Shown: positions 10,937 to 21,633, counted from the first letter of the stretch. The stretch: DNA of 64,000 nucleotides from VRUE01 sp963840565 (GCA_963840565.1 CAWIZH010000003.1:1-64000); one strand, 5' to 3'. Program-made: numbers and translations. Notes: generated by a model not told the origin, from the sequence alone.

Positions 10937-10991
10937 ATGCTCAGGCGATCCTATTCACTGAAAGCTGTCTTACCTTTTCAGTAACGGAGAT

Positions 10992-12089
10992 ATGAGCGAG
11001 GAACTCACGAGTAAAGCCGACATTGGGCTGGTCGGCGTCGATGTGTCCAACGCCTGCCGGGATCAGCGACTTCCTGGTCAAATTGGCCTCGATCGGCTGA
11101 ATTTGGTACTAGACGCCTGGCGAACCCAGCTCGCTCAGCACGCTGAATTCCACCTCATCGCCGATGAGTCCTTGCTGCGTTACCTGTCCCACGACGACAA
11201 GCGAGCAGCAAAGCGGATGAGTCGTTCGGGCGATCTCCTGTTGTTGCCAGAAGCCGACGAACCGCTCTTGGACTACGCGGAAGCGCACGGAGGAACCGTG
11301 CTCTCTCGCGATCGCTTCGTGGCCGAGCGGCCCGGGCGCTCCTGGGTGCGCAAGCGGTTCTTCTCTTGGGAGGTGGCCGACGAGGGAGTACGGATCGTGA
11401 GGCAACCCTCTCGCAACACCCAGCCCTTCGATATCTCGCGCAAGGTAGAGCAGAAGCTCGCCCGAGCCCGCGGCATCCGTGACCTGCGACATCCCGTCGC
11501 GCGCAAACGCTGGGCCTGCGCCTCGAGCGTTCCCTGTCTGACCCGAGAGTCCTCACCGGACTTTCTTCGCGTATTGCCCCTACGTGAGAATGGACTGGTC
11601 CTCTGCCCCGGCTGCAGACAGCCACTACGTGACCTGGGCGAGCGGCCCGGAGAGGCGGAGCTAAAGCTGGTTGTCGACGACGACACCCTGGCCCGGTTCA
11701 CAATCAGACAAGGGCAGCGGATCGCCTTCGGTCGCCTGATCCTTCCCGATACCGCAGAGCTGGCCGAGCTGGCGGAAAAAGGTGTGTTCGCGGGTCTCGG
11801 TCGGGTTCATGCCGACCTCCGCATGGCGGACAGTCGGCTCGCCGTCCGCCCGGTTGACGATAGGCACCGGGTAAAGGTCCGCCGCTGGGATCCAAAGCGA
11901 CGGCGCTTTGAACGGCAGTATGAGATTCAACATGCGGACGGCTTCACCGCTGTCGGGCTTCGCGACATCCTGCGGATCGGCAACCGTCTCGAGCTCGTCC
12001 GCTCCGGTCGATCGATCGCTGAGGCGGAAGAACTGACAGATCGTTACGACATCACCCCCTGGCGCTTGGGCAACACGGTCCAGCTCTAG
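10992..12089 (+). CDS. PIN-like domain protein with zinc-ribbon-like cysteines and FHA-like C-terminus
   Basis: 365 residues and intact. N-terminus: GVDVSNACRDQR (about 15-26), IADESLLRYL, and DLLLLPEADEPLLDYA...GGTVLSRDRF, a layout of acidic residues that resembles a PIN/NYN-fold nuclease. The centre has CASSVPC and CPGC, possibly one zinc site. The C-terminus has an FHA-like opening GQRIAFGRLILPD and ends in a sheet-rich stretch. It is divergent from the MopE-kinase operon across 55 bp, which suggests a functional link: a kinase-controlled RNase is a hypothesis. The domain calls rest on reading only. Confidence 0.6.
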   Translation: MSEELTSKADIGLVGVDVSNACRDQRLPGQIGLDRLNLVLDAWRTQLAQHAEFHLIADESLLRYLSHDDKRAAKRMSRSGDLLLLPEADEPLLDYAEAHGGTVLSRDRFVAERPGRSWVRKRFFSWEVADEGVRIVRQPSRNTQPFDISRKVEQKLARARGIRDLRHPVARKRWACASSVPCLTRESSPDFLRVLPLRENGLVLCPGCRQPLRDLGERPGEAELKLVVDDDTLARFTIRQGQRIAFGRLILPDTAELAELAEKGVFAGLGRVHADLRMADSRLAVRPVDDRHRVKVRRWDPKRRRFERQYEIQHADGFTAVGLRDILRIGNRLELVRSGRSIAEAEELTDRYDITPWRLGNTVQL

Positions 12090-12103
12090 AAGAACCCCGA
12101 AGC

Positions 12104-12777
12104 CTATTGAGGAGCAGCTGCCTCGTCGGCGACGATGATCATGTTGTCGTTCTCGACCCGGCCGGCCGGGATCGAGGTGTCGCCTGTCGTGGAGCTTGGC
12201 GAGCGCCTCGACCTTGTCGGGGCCGGTGATCAGCCAGACGATTTTCCGGGCCGTGGCCGAGGGCCGGGTAGGTCAGGGTCATGCGCTGGTGGCCCTGGTA
12301 GGCGGTCTCGGTGATCGCGACGCGGCGGTCCGTCACCTCGAGGACCGGGTCGCCGGGCACCAGCGAGGCGGTGTGGCCGTCGGGGCCGAGCCCGAGGTGG
12401 ACGCAGTCGAGCGGGTCGGGAAGCGTGTTTTCGTAGTCGTGGGCGGCGCCCTCGAGGTCGCGCTGGGTGACCGGCATCGGCCGCAGCATCGCCTGGTGGT
12501 CCATCGAGAGCCCGAGCACCATGTGGGTGAGGTTGCGGTCCTCGCTGCCCGGCGAGGCGATCCGCTCGTCGACCTGGAAGAGCTCGGTCTCGGCCCACGG
12601 CATCTCCTCTAATTCGCCGAGGATCGCCAGCATCGCCCAGGGGCTGCGGCCGCCGCTCATCGCCAGCGAGAAGGTGTTGTGCTCCGCAACGGCCGCCCCG
12701 CCGATCGCCGCGATCAGCTCGGCGGCACGTCGCGCCGCCGCCTTTTCATCGCCGGCAACCTCGAGCTCGATGGCCAC
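12104..12777 (-). CDS. pgl: 6-phosphogluconolactonase
   Basis: Hydrolyses 6-phosphogluconolactone in the oxidative pentose phosphate pathway. Motifs seen: SLAMSGGRSPWAML, FQVDERIASPGSEDRNLTHM and HLGLGPDGHTASLVPG, all typical of the DevB/SOL family. Breaks near 12240 and 12185 (an extra A between GAC and GGC codons on the minus strand) interrupt the tail, which resumes DTSIPAGRVENDNMIIVADEAAAPQ. It lies 10 bp downstream of gnd and is likely cotranscribed with it. Confidence 0.88.
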
Positions 12778-12787
12778 GGGGGGCTCC

Positions 12788-13805
12788 CTAGGACGGCTTC
12801 TCGTCGTGGCCGCCGAACTGCTTGCGCATCGCCGAGAGCACCTTGTCGGCGAAGTCGTCGAGGCCGCGCGAGGAGAAGCGCTCGTAGAGCGCGGTGGTGA
12901 GGACCGGCGCCGGCACGCCCTCGTCGATCGCCGCGATCGAGGTCCAGCGGCCCTCGCCGGAATCGGAGACGCGGCCGGCGAAATCGGCAGAGGTCGGGGG
13001 ATTCCTGCATCGAGGCGGCGGTCAGGTCGAGCAGCCAGGAGCCGACCACGCTGCCGCGGCGCCAGACCTCGGTCACCTCGGGCAGGTCGAGGTCGTACTG
13101 GTAGTACTCGGGCTGCTCAAGCGGCGCGGTCTCGGCGTCGGCCTCGCGCTGGACCTTGCCGGCGTTGGCGTTCTTGAGGATGTTGAGGCCCTCGGCGTAG
13201 GCGGCCATGATCCCGTACTCGATCCCGTTGTGGACCATCTTCACGAAGTGCCCGGCACCGTTGGGGCCGCAGTGCAGGTAGCCGTTCTCGGAAGGCGAGA
13301 CATCGCCCGAGCGGCCCGGCGTGCGCTCGGCCGACTCGACTCCCGGCGCCAGCGAGGCGAAGATCGGGTCGAGCCGCTCGACGGCGCCGTCGGGACCGCC
13401 GATCATCAGGCAGTAGCCGCGGTCGAGGCCGAAGACGCCGCCGCTGGTGCCGCAGTCGACGTAGTCGATGCCCTGCTCGCCCACCTTGGCGGCGCGGCGG
13501 ATGTCGTCGCGGTAGTAAGAGTTGCCGCCGTCGATGATCGCGTCGCCGGAGTCGAGCACCGCGGCGACGTCCTCGACCGTCTTCTCGGTGATCTCGCCGG
13601 CGGGGACCATCACCCAGACCGAGCGCGGCGCGCTCAGCTTCGCGGCCAAGTCCTCCAGAGAGGACGCTCCCTCGGCACCCTCCCCGGCGAGCGCGGAGAC
13701 CGCGTCGGCGTTGACGTCGTAGACGACGAAGCGGTGTCCGTCGCGCATCAGCCGCCGCGCCATGTTGGCGCCCATGCGGCCGAGTCCAACCATTCCCAGC
13801 TCCAT
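12788..13805 (-). CDS. gnd: 6-phosphogluconate dehydrogenase, short decarboxylating form
   Basis: Oxidises 6-phosphogluconate to ribulose 5-phosphate. The NAD(P) motif GLGRMGANMARRL opens the protein. IIDGGNSYYRDD and GTSGGVFGLDRGYCLMIGG follow, and the substrate and catalytic segment GHFVKMVHNGIEYGIM is present. The length of about 338 residues fits the short (YqeC-like) class. An extra base near 12989 breaks the C-terminus, which continues DFAGRVSDSGEGRWT...FGGHDEKPS. Start codons of gnd and zwf are only 11 bp apart and divergent. Confidence 0.9.
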
Positions 13806-13816
13806 GGCCTAACCCT

Positions 13817-15278
13817 ATGCGAGCCGGAGCACCGATGTGGCAGCCGCGCGGCCAACGGGTAGCCTGGCGGACGAATGGCCAGGCCGACGCCAAACACTCC
13901 GACGCGCCCGCCGACGTGCTGACGATCTTCGGGATCAGCGGCGACCTGGCGAAGAAGATGACCTTCCGGGCGCTCTACCGGCTGGAGGCGGCCGGCAAGC
14001 TCGACTGCCCGATCGTCGGCGTCGCGATCGACGACTGGGACACGGAGCAGCTGCGCGAGCACGCCCACGACTCGATCGCCGCAAGCGTCAGCGATCCCGA
14101 CGAGGACGTCTTCGGCCGCCTCGCGGCCCGCCTCTCCTACGTCCAGGGCGACTACGCCGACGCCGACACCTTCAAGCGCGTCGCCGAGGCGATCGGCGAG
14201 GCCAAGCGGCCGGTCTTCTACCTCGAGATCCCGCCCTCGCTGTTCGCCACCGTGGTCCACGGCCTCGGCGACGCCGGCCTGACCGAGAACGCCCACGTCG
14301 TGATCGAGAAGCCCTTCGGCCACGACCTCGAATCGGCGCGGGCGCTCAACGCCGAACTCTGCGAGGTGCTCGACGAGTCGCAGATCCTGCGCATCGACCA
14401 TTACCTCGGCAAGGAGCCGGTGATGGACATCACCTACCTGCGCTTCGCCAACGCCGTGCTGGAGCCGGTCTGGAACCGCCAGCACGTCTCCCACGTGCAG
14501 ATGACGATCGCCGAGAACTTCGGCGTCGACGATCGCGGCCGCTTCTACGACGCGGTCGGGGCGATGCGCGACGTGATCCAGAACCACGCCCTGCAGGTCC
14601 TGGCCCTGGTCGGCATGGGGCCGCCGACCGGCAACCACCACGACTCGGTCCGCGACAAGAAGCTCGAATTCTTCAAGGCGATGCGCACCGCCGACCCGAA
14701 GAAATACGTGCGCGGCCAGTACAAGGGCTTCCTCGACGTCAAGGACGTGGCGCCCGACTCGACCACCGAGACCTTCGCCGCGGTCGAGCTGGCGGTCGAC
14801 AACTGGCGCTGGCACGGCGTGCCCTTCTTCATCCGCGCCGGCAAGTGCATGCCGGCCAAGTCGAGCGAGGTCAGCGTCGTCTTCAAGCGCCCGCCGCCGC
14901 TCGGCGTCGGCGCCGGCAAGCGGCCGGACCCGAACCGGATGACGGTGCGGATCGAGCCCGAGCCCGGCGCCCGCATGCGCCTCTTCGCCAAGCGAGCAGG
15001 CGAGGAGGCGTTCGAGCCGGCCGACATGGAAGTCCTCTTCGAAAAGGTTCCCGGCGAGGAGCCGGAGCCCTACGAGCGGCTGCTCGGCGACGCGATCGCC
15101 GGCCGCCACACCGCTCTTCACCCGCCAGGACACGGTCGAGGAGACCTGGCGAGTCGTCGAGCCGCTGCTCGACGATCCGGGCCCGGTGCACCAGTACGAG
15201 CCCGGAACCTGGGGCCCCCCCGAGGCGGACAAGCTGACCCGCGGCATCACCCAGTGGCAAGAGCCCTGGCTGCCCTGA
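13817..15278 (+). CDS. zwf: Glucose-6-phosphate dehydrogenase
   Basis: Catalyses the first step of the oxidative pentose phosphate pathway. It shows the coenzyme motif GISGDLAKKMTFRALY, the active-site motif RIDHYLGKE and the helix GRFYDAVGAMRDVIQNH. The C-terminus is recovered after one missing base near 15110: LFTRQDTVEETWRVVEPLL...ITQWQEPWLP. The exact start is uncertain. ATG 13817 or 13835 give about 480 residues, normal for the family; neither has a clear ribosome site. It shares a very short divergent promoter with gnd-pgl. Confidence 0.9.
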
Positions 15279-15338
15279 CGCCGACGGCCGATTTCGGGAC
15301 ATATAGACACGTTCTAGGCCCATCGGCCCACGATTCTC

Positions 15339-15365
15339 GGGGCCCGTGCTACTTTTTGGGGCCCC
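15339..15365 (+). terminator. GGGGCCC hairpin after zwf
   Basis: Arms GGGGCCC (15339-15345) and GGGCCCC (15359-15365) enclose a loop containing a run of five T. It lies 60 bp after the zwf stop and next to the iron-box candidate. Confidence 0.4.
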
Positions 15366-15368
15366 TAA

Positions 15369-15383
15369 TTAGGGGCGCCTAAC
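15369..15383 (+). promoter_or_regulatory. Iron-regulator box candidate upstream of efeU
   Basis: TTAGGGGCGCCTAAC closely matches the box before efeO (TTAGGGTGCCCTAAC); both are TTAGG-n5-CTAAC inverted repeats. It overlaps a 16-bp perfect palindrome at 15361-15376. The layout resembles DtxR/IdeR operators, but assignment to that family is inference. Confidence 0.55.
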
Positions 15384-15426
15384 GTCATCTCGGACCAGCG
15401 ATAGAGCAGAGGAACGCCCGGCAGCG

Positions 15427-16291
15427 ATGATCCCCACTCTTGTCATCGCCCTGCGCGAGGGAGTCGAGGCCTCGCTGATCGTCGGCATCATCGCCGCCTT
15501 CCTGGTCAAGGAGGGCAGGCAGGACGCGATGCGACAGATGTGGGCCGGGGTGGCGATCGCGATCGCGCTCTGCATCGGCATCGCGGTCATGCTCGAGGTG
15601 ATCGGCGAACAGCTCCCCCAGCGCCAGCAGGAGGGGCTGGAGACCGTGATCGGCCTGATCGCGGTCACGGCGGTCACCTACATGATCATCTGGATGCGGC
15701 GCAACGCCCGCGGGATCAAAAAGGTGCTGGAAGGCAACGCGGCGAGCGCCCTGGCCAGCGGCTCGACCATGGCTCTGGTCGGCGATGGCCTTCCTGGCGG
15801 TGCTGCGCGAGGGCTTCGAGACCTCGGTCTTCCTGCTCGCCGCCTTCCAGGACTCGACCGACACGACCGCGGCGGGCGCCGGCGCGATCATCGGCCTCGT
15901 CGCCGCGGTCGCGATCGGCCTCGGCATCTACCGCGGCGGGGTGCGAATCAACCTCACCCGCTTCTTCCGCGTCACCGGCCTGATCCTCGTCTTCGTCGCC
16001 GCCGGCCTGCTCGCGACCTCACTGCACACGGCCCACGAGGCGGGCTGGTTCAACGATCTGCAGGGCCAGGCGCTCGACCTGACCTGGCTGGTCCAGCCGG
16101 GGACGGTCTCCGGCTCGCTGCTGACCGGGATGCTCGGCCTGCAGCCCGCCCCGACGGTCGGCGAGGCGCTGATCTACGTGCTCTACGCGGTGCCGATGGT
16201 CCTCTACGTGCTTTGGCCCGACCGCCTGCGCCTGCGCCGCGCGCCGGCGCGCAGCCGCAGCAGCTCGGCCCCGGCCGAGAGCCCGGCCTGA
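15427..16291 (+). CDS. efeU: Ferrous/ferric iron permease EfeU (FTR1 family)
   Basis: Multi-pass membrane permease of the EfeUOB system. It has two REGxE-type motifs, LREGVEASLIVG near the N-terminus and LREGFETSVFLLA in the second repeat, which bind iron. Seven or so hydrophobic helices are visible, and the tail is short, Arg-rich and cytoplasmic. An extra G at 15781 separates the two halves; removing it joins STMALV to AMAFLAVLREG. It is the first gene of efeU-efeB-efeO. Confidence 0.88.
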
Positions 16292-16308
16292 GCCCATCGG
16301 CCCGCGCG

Positions 16309-17542
16309 ATGACCGAGCTCACACGGCGGCGACTGCTTGCTTCGGCCGGCGTCGGCGCGGCGGGCATCGGACTGGCGGAGCTGCCGGCTACCTGATCGGC
16401 AGCGAGACGGCGCAGGCCAGCGACGGCACCGGCTCGGTTCCCTTCTACGGCGAGCACCAGGCCGGCATCGACACCCCCGCCCAGGACCGCCTCCACTTCG
16501 CCGCCTTCGACCTGGTGACCCGAGCCGCGCGGCGCTGCGCGAGCTGATGCAGGAATGGTCGCGCGCCGCGGCCGAAATGACCGCCGGGCCAGATGATCGG
16601 CGACGCCAACGAGGTGCGAGCTCGCCCCCCCGACGACACCGGCGAGACGGTCGGGCTGCTGCCCTCGCGGCTGACCGTCACCTTCGGCTTCGGCCCGAGC
16701 CTCTTCGAGCGGGGCGAGCTCGGGCTGCAGCGGCAAGCGCCCGGCGGCGCTGCGCCAGATCCCGCCGCTGCCCGCCGACGAGCTGAACGAGGGCGAAAGC
16801 GGCGGCGACATCTGCGTGCAGGCCTGCTCCGACGATCCCCAGGTCGCCTTCCACGCGATCCGCAACCTGGCCCGGATCGGCCGCGGCACGGTGGTGATGC
16901 GCTGGTCGCAGCTCGGCTTCGGCCGCACCGCCAGCACCAGCCGCAGCCAGGAGACGCCGCGCAACCTGATGGGCTTCAAGGACGGCACCGCCAACATCAA
17001 GGCCGAGGACACCGAGGCGATGGACCGCTTCGTCTGGGTCGGCGGCGAAGGCCCCGCCTGGATGCGCGGCGGCAGCTACCTGGTGACCCGCCGCATCCGC
17101 ATGCTGCTCGAGATCTGGGACCGCTCGGCGCTCGGCGACCAGGAAGAAACGATCGGCCGCGACAAGTACAAGGGCGCGCCGCTGGGCGGCAGCGAGGAGT
17201 TTGATCCGCTCGACCTCGAGGCCGAGCAGAGCGGCAAGCCGGCTGATCCCGGTCGACGCCCACGTCCGGCTCGCCTCCGCCTCGGCCAACGACGGCGAGC
17301 GGATCCTGCGCCGCGGCTACTCCTTCACCGACGGCGTCGACGAGAGCCTCGGCGAGCTCGAAGCCGGCCTCTTCTTCATCTGCTTCCAGCGCGACCCGCA
17401 GCGCCAGTTCGTCGCGATCCAGCGGCGGCTCGGCTCCAGCGACGCGCTCAACGAGTACATCAAGCACGTCGGCAGCGCCGTCTTCGCGGTGCCGCCGGGC
17501 GCCCGCCCCGGCGGCTACGTCGGCGAAACGCTGCTCGGCTGA
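16309..17542 (+). CDS. efeB: Deferrochelatase/Dyp-type peroxidase EfeB
   Basis: Begins MTELTRRRLLASAGVGAAG, a Tat signal for export of a folded haem enzyme. The Dyp motifs NLMGFKDGTANI (GxxDG) and a distal GGSYLVTRRIRM are present; the proximal haem histidine region is in the VDAHVRLAS stretch. EfeB takes iron from haem or oxidises ferrous iron outside the membrane. Several frame breaks (near 16395, 16525, 16590, 16725 and 17240) lie between conserved blocks. It sits 17 bp after efeU and precedes efeO. Confidence 0.85.
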
Positions 17543-17600
17543 GCTCCGGTGCGCCTTATCCCCGAATAACAGGGGAAAGACCACCGGAACCCACCGGAGC
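17543..17600 (+). repeat. REP-like palindromic repeat after efeB
   Basis: 9-bp arms GCTCCGGTG (17543-17551) and CACCGGAGC (17592-17600). The block TCCGGTGCGCCTTATCCCC (17545-17563) recurs with one change at 46782-46800, in another gap between genes. Confidence 0.55.
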
Positions 17601-17629
17601 CGTATTCCGACTCATTCTGTCGGTTTTTG

Positions 17630-17644
17630 TTAGGGTGCCCTAAC
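17630..17644 (+). promoter_or_regulatory. Iron-regulator box candidate upstream of efeO
   Basis: TTAGGGTGCCCTAAC is an inverted repeat with 7-bp arms including the flanking G at 17629. It lies 36 bp before the efeO ATG and matches the box before efeU at 12 of 15 positions. Confidence 0.55.
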
Positions 17645-17679
17645 TTTCTCGTCCTAATCCAAGAAGGAGCTCTCCACCG

Positions 17680-18805
17680 ATGAATCGATTTCCCGTCCGC
17701 CTCTCGCTGGCCGTTCTGGCCGTCGGCCTGGTCGCGCTGCTCGCCGCCGGCTGCGGCTCCAGCGACGACGCGGCCTGCCCGGGGCCAAGAAGATGTCCTT
17801 CGAGCTGACCGACGCCGGCTGCGATCCCGCACAACGCGAAGACACCGGCCGGGCCGATCAACTTCGAGGTCGAAAACGCCGGCACCGCGCAGCGTCACCG
17901 AGCTCGAGGTGCTGGACGGAGACACGATCCTGGGCGAGGTCGAGAACCTCTCCGAAGGCCTCTCGGGCAGCTTCTCGCTGACCCTGGAGGAGGGCGAATA
18001 CACGCTGCGCTGCAACGGCGGCTCCGAAGAAGACGGCACCCTGACCGTGACCGGCGGCGCAAGCCGCGACGACCAGCCCCGAGGTCGAAGCCGCGGTCGC
18101 CCAGTACCGCGAATACCTCGAGAAGAACACGACCGAGCTGGTCAGCTGCCACCGAGCCGTTCGTGACCGCGGTCGAATCGCGGCGAAGTCGACGAGGCCA
18201 AGACCCTCTACGCCGCCGCCCGCATCCCCTACGAGCGGATCGAGCCGGTGGCCGAGTCCTTCGGCGACCTCGACCCCCGCATCGACGCCCGCGAAAACGA
18301 CGTGCCGGCCAATGAATTCGGCGGCTTCCACCGGATCGAGAAGGCGCTCTGGGTGGAAAACACGACCGACGGCATGAAGCCGGTCGCCGCAGAGCTCCTC
18401 GCCGACGTCGAAGAACTGCAGCAGAAGGTGAAGAATGTCGACCTGCAGGCGGTGCAGATCGCCAACGGCGCCAACGAGCTGCTCGGCGAGGTCTCGGCCT
18501 CGAAGATCACCGGCGAGGAGGAGCGCTACTCGCACATCGACCTGGTCGACTTCGAGGCCAACGTCGAAGGGGCCGAGGCGGCGTTCGAAGCGGTCGAGCC
18601 GCTGCTCAGCGAAAAGGACCCGAAGCTGGCGAAGGAAATCGAAGCGAGCTTCGAAGACGTCTACGCCTCGCTGAAGCCTTACCGGCGCGGCAACGGCTTC
18701 GTCTCCTACACCGAACTGACAAAGGCCGATACCCGCAAGCTGGCGCAGGAAATTGACGCTCTTGCCGAGGAGTTGTCACAGGTGCCGGCCCAGATCGTCG
18801 GGTGA
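17680..18805 (+). CDS. efeO: Iron uptake lipoprotein EfeO (cupredoxin + M75 imelysin)
   Basis: Starts after a strong AAGAAGGAG site. The N-terminus has a lipoprotein signal with LLAAGC. A cupredoxin-like domain (MSFELTDAGCDP, LEEGEYTLRCNGGSEEDGTL) is followed by an M75/imelysin domain with the metal-binding motif GGFHRIEKALW (HxxE) and long helices. EfeO delivers iron to EfeU. Frame breaks occur near 17785, 17830, 17890, 18060, 18145 and 18180. It is the last gene of the efe group and has its own operator-like box. Confidence 0.85.
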
Positions 18806-18824
18806 ACCCCATAGCCTGGCTGCG

Positions 18825-20389
18825 ATGACCGTCGTCGCAGCAGACAGGGCCGACCAGCTACTCGCGGAGCTTGGCTTCGAGAGCTGGCGGCCCGGGCAGA
18901 AGGAGGCGGTGGAAGCCGGGCTCGAAGGGCGCGACTCGCTGATCGTGATGCCGACCGGCGGCGGCAAGAGCCTCTGCTACCAGCTGCCTGGGCTGGCTAC
19001 CGAGGACCTGACGATCGTGGTCAGCCCGCTGATCGCGCTGATGAACGACCAGTGGCAGCGGCTGATCGCCGCCGGGCACCCGGTGGCGATGATCTCCTCG
19101 GGGATGAGCCCCGAAGCGGCGCGCGGCCGCCCTCGACCAGGTGCGCAGCGGCGCGGCGCGGATCGTCTACTGCTCGCCGGAGCGCTTTGCCTCCAATGTC
19201 TTCCTCGATGCGCTGGCGCAGCGGCGGATCGACCTGATGGCGGTCGACGAGGCGCACTGCGTCTCGGAGTGGGGGCACGACTTCCGGCCCGACTACCTGC
19301 GCCTGCCGGAAATCGCCGAGCGGCTCGGTCGGCCGGCGGTGATGGCCTGCACGGCGACGGCGACCAAGGCGGTCGCGGCCGAGATCGTCTCCCGCTTCGG
19401 CCTGCGCAAACCGCTGCAGGTGCGCTCCGGCTTCGACCGTCCCAACCTCTCCTTCGACGTCGTCCGGCTCGAGGGCAAAGGGTCGAAGGCGCGGCGGCTG
19501 GCGCTGCTCGAAGCGGGCCTGGCCGACCCCGAGAACCGGCCGGCGATCGTCTACTGCGGCACCCGGCGCGACACCGACGAGGTGGCGCAGTCCCTGCGCG
19601 ACTCCGGCCTGCGCGCGCTCGGCTACCACGCCGGCATGGAGGCCGAGGAGCGCACCACGACCCAGCGCCGCTTCATGACCGGCGAGGCGGAAGTGATCGT
19701 CGCCACCAACGCCTTCGGCATGGGCGTCGACAAGGCCAACGTGCGCTCGGTCTGGCACATGGCGATCCCGACCAGCCTCGAGGCCTACTACCAGGAGGCC
19801 GGCCGAGGCGGGCGCGACGGGCTGCCGGCGAAGGCGGTGCTGCTGGCGATGAAGGCCGACCTCGGCCGCCTGGTCCGCTTCATCGAACAGCGCGATCCCG
19901 AACTGGCGATCGCCCGCGAGCGCGGCTGGCGCGACTACCGCACGATCAAGTCCTTCATCTACGAGGATCGCTGCCGGCGCCGCAGCATCCTCGACCACTT
20001 CGGCGATCGCGAGGCGGGTCGGCCGCTGGGCCGCTGCTGCGACGTCTGCGACGCGCGCAGAGCTGGCTGCCCGACCCGGAGACGATCACGGTGCGGGCGC
20101 CGAGCCGGGCCAAGGCCACCGCCGCGCCGCCCCCCGAGCTCTCGGACGCCGACGCCCGCTCTTCGACGAGCTGAAGGCCTGGCGCCTGCGCGTCGCCGCC
20201 GGCAAACCCGCCTTCACGATCGCCCACAACACGACCCTGGCGGCGATCGCGGCAACGCGCCCCAGCGACGAGGCGAGCCTGGTCGCGATCCGCGGCATCG
20301 GGCCCAGCTTCATCGCCAAGTTCGCGCCCGAAGTCCTGGCGCTGATCGCCGCGCACCCGCGCAACGACGCACTCGAACCAGCCGCCTGA
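18825..20389 (+). CDS. recQ: ATP-dependent DNA helicase RecQ
   Basis: Superfamily 2 helicase. Motif I MPTGGGKSLCYQLP, motif Ia VSPLIALMNDQ, motif II AVDEAHCVSEWGHDFRPDY, motif III CTATAT and motif VI YYQEAGRGGRDG are all present. A zinc-binding region has CRRRSILDHFG...CCDVC, and a C-terminal HRDC domain reads FDELKAWRLRVAAGKPAF...IRGIGPSFI. It unwinds DNA in recombination and repair. Breaks near 19125, 20060 and 20158 interrupt an otherwise complete 520-residue protein. No clear ribosome site precedes the ATG. Confidence 0.9.
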
Positions 20390-20556
20390 AAGCCGACCCC
20401 CGGGGCGCGCTTGCGCCGCGCACCGGATCGATCGCTGCGGGCAGGTGTTTCAGCCGACACGATCTCCCCGCTGACGGGCCGGATGTCAACCACAACCTCC
20501 GACTCCAGGCTTGCCAGCGGGGAGGGACTACTCCCTGCCAGTCGAATGAGGCTCGG

Positions 20557-21633
20557 ATGCGCCCGTTTGGAAAGCGAATCGCCCTGGTCGCCCTTGCCGT
20601 GGCATTGCTCTGCCTGGCCGCGGCGCCCAGCGCCGACGCGGGCGCGCTGCTGCCGCAAGGGCAAGAAGATCTTCTTCGGGGTCAGCGACACCGGCGACTC
20701 GGCCGACTTCGGCCAATTCAGCACGGCGCTGAACAAGCACCCGGCGCTGATCGAGAGCTTCCGCACCTGGGGCTCGGACTTCCCCGAGTCGATCGAACGC
20801 TGGCAGGCGGCGCGGGCGCGCCCGGTCCTGCACATCACCACCGCCGACACGAGCGACGGCCACGAGCTGATCGACCCGCGGTCGATCGCGCAGGGCTACG
20901 GCGACGAATACCTGATCCGGCTCAACCGGCTGTTCTGGGAGAAGAAAATGCCCGCCTACATCCGGCCGCTGGGCGAGCCGAACCGCTGCCTCAACGTCTA
21001 CGCCTCCTACGACTGCGCCGGCAAGCTGCGCGACGCCGCCCACAAGCCGCGCTGGTACCGGCTCGCGTTCCGCCGCATCTACATCGTCGTGCACGGTGGC
21101 GGCAAGCCGCGCGCAGGATCGACGCCCGCCTCGGCGAAGCCGGGCTGCCGCCGCTGAAGAGCGACGGTCGGCGGCCTGCCGAAGGCGCCGGTCGCGGTGA
21201 TCTGGAGCACCCTGCCCGCCGGCTCGCCGACGGTCCCCCAGAACCGGCCCAAATACTTCTACCCCGGCGACGAGTACGTCGACTGGGTCGGCACCGACTT
21301 CTACTCCGACAACCAGGACTGGAAAGCGCTGACCGGCCTCTACAACCGCTTCTCCTCGAAGCCGTTCTCGATCCCCGAGTTCGGCGTCTCCAGGCGGCGA
21401 CGACCCCGCCTACATGACCAAGCTGATGGCCTGGGTCCGCCGCCACAAGCGCACCAAGATGCTGCATCTACTACCAGGACTTCGGCTCGACCAGCGCCTA
21501 CCGGATCCAGAACTACCCGGCCAGCCTGGCGGCGCTGAGCGACGCCCTCCACCACCCGGTCTTCCCCGCCTTCGCCCCCAACCCGCCGCTGGCGCCGCCG
21601 CCACCTCCGGGCGGCCTCGCCCCAGCCCTCTAG
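20557..21633 (+). CDS. Secreted glycosyl hydrolase family 26-like protein
   Basis: Signal peptide ALVALAVALLCLAAAPSADA, then KIFFGVSDTGDSADF, FRTWGSDFPES, PVLHITTADT, GEPNRC and IPEFGVSGGDDPAYM. The last matches the GH26-like nucleophile strand (PEFG) and GEPN resembles the acid/base region. Such enzymes act on mannans or related beta-glycans; actinobacterial versions often lack proven activity. Extra bases at 20656 and 21392 and breaks near 21110, 21165 and 21465 interrupt it. Its TAG stop overlaps that of the opposite-strand gene within a CTAG. Confidence 0.7.
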
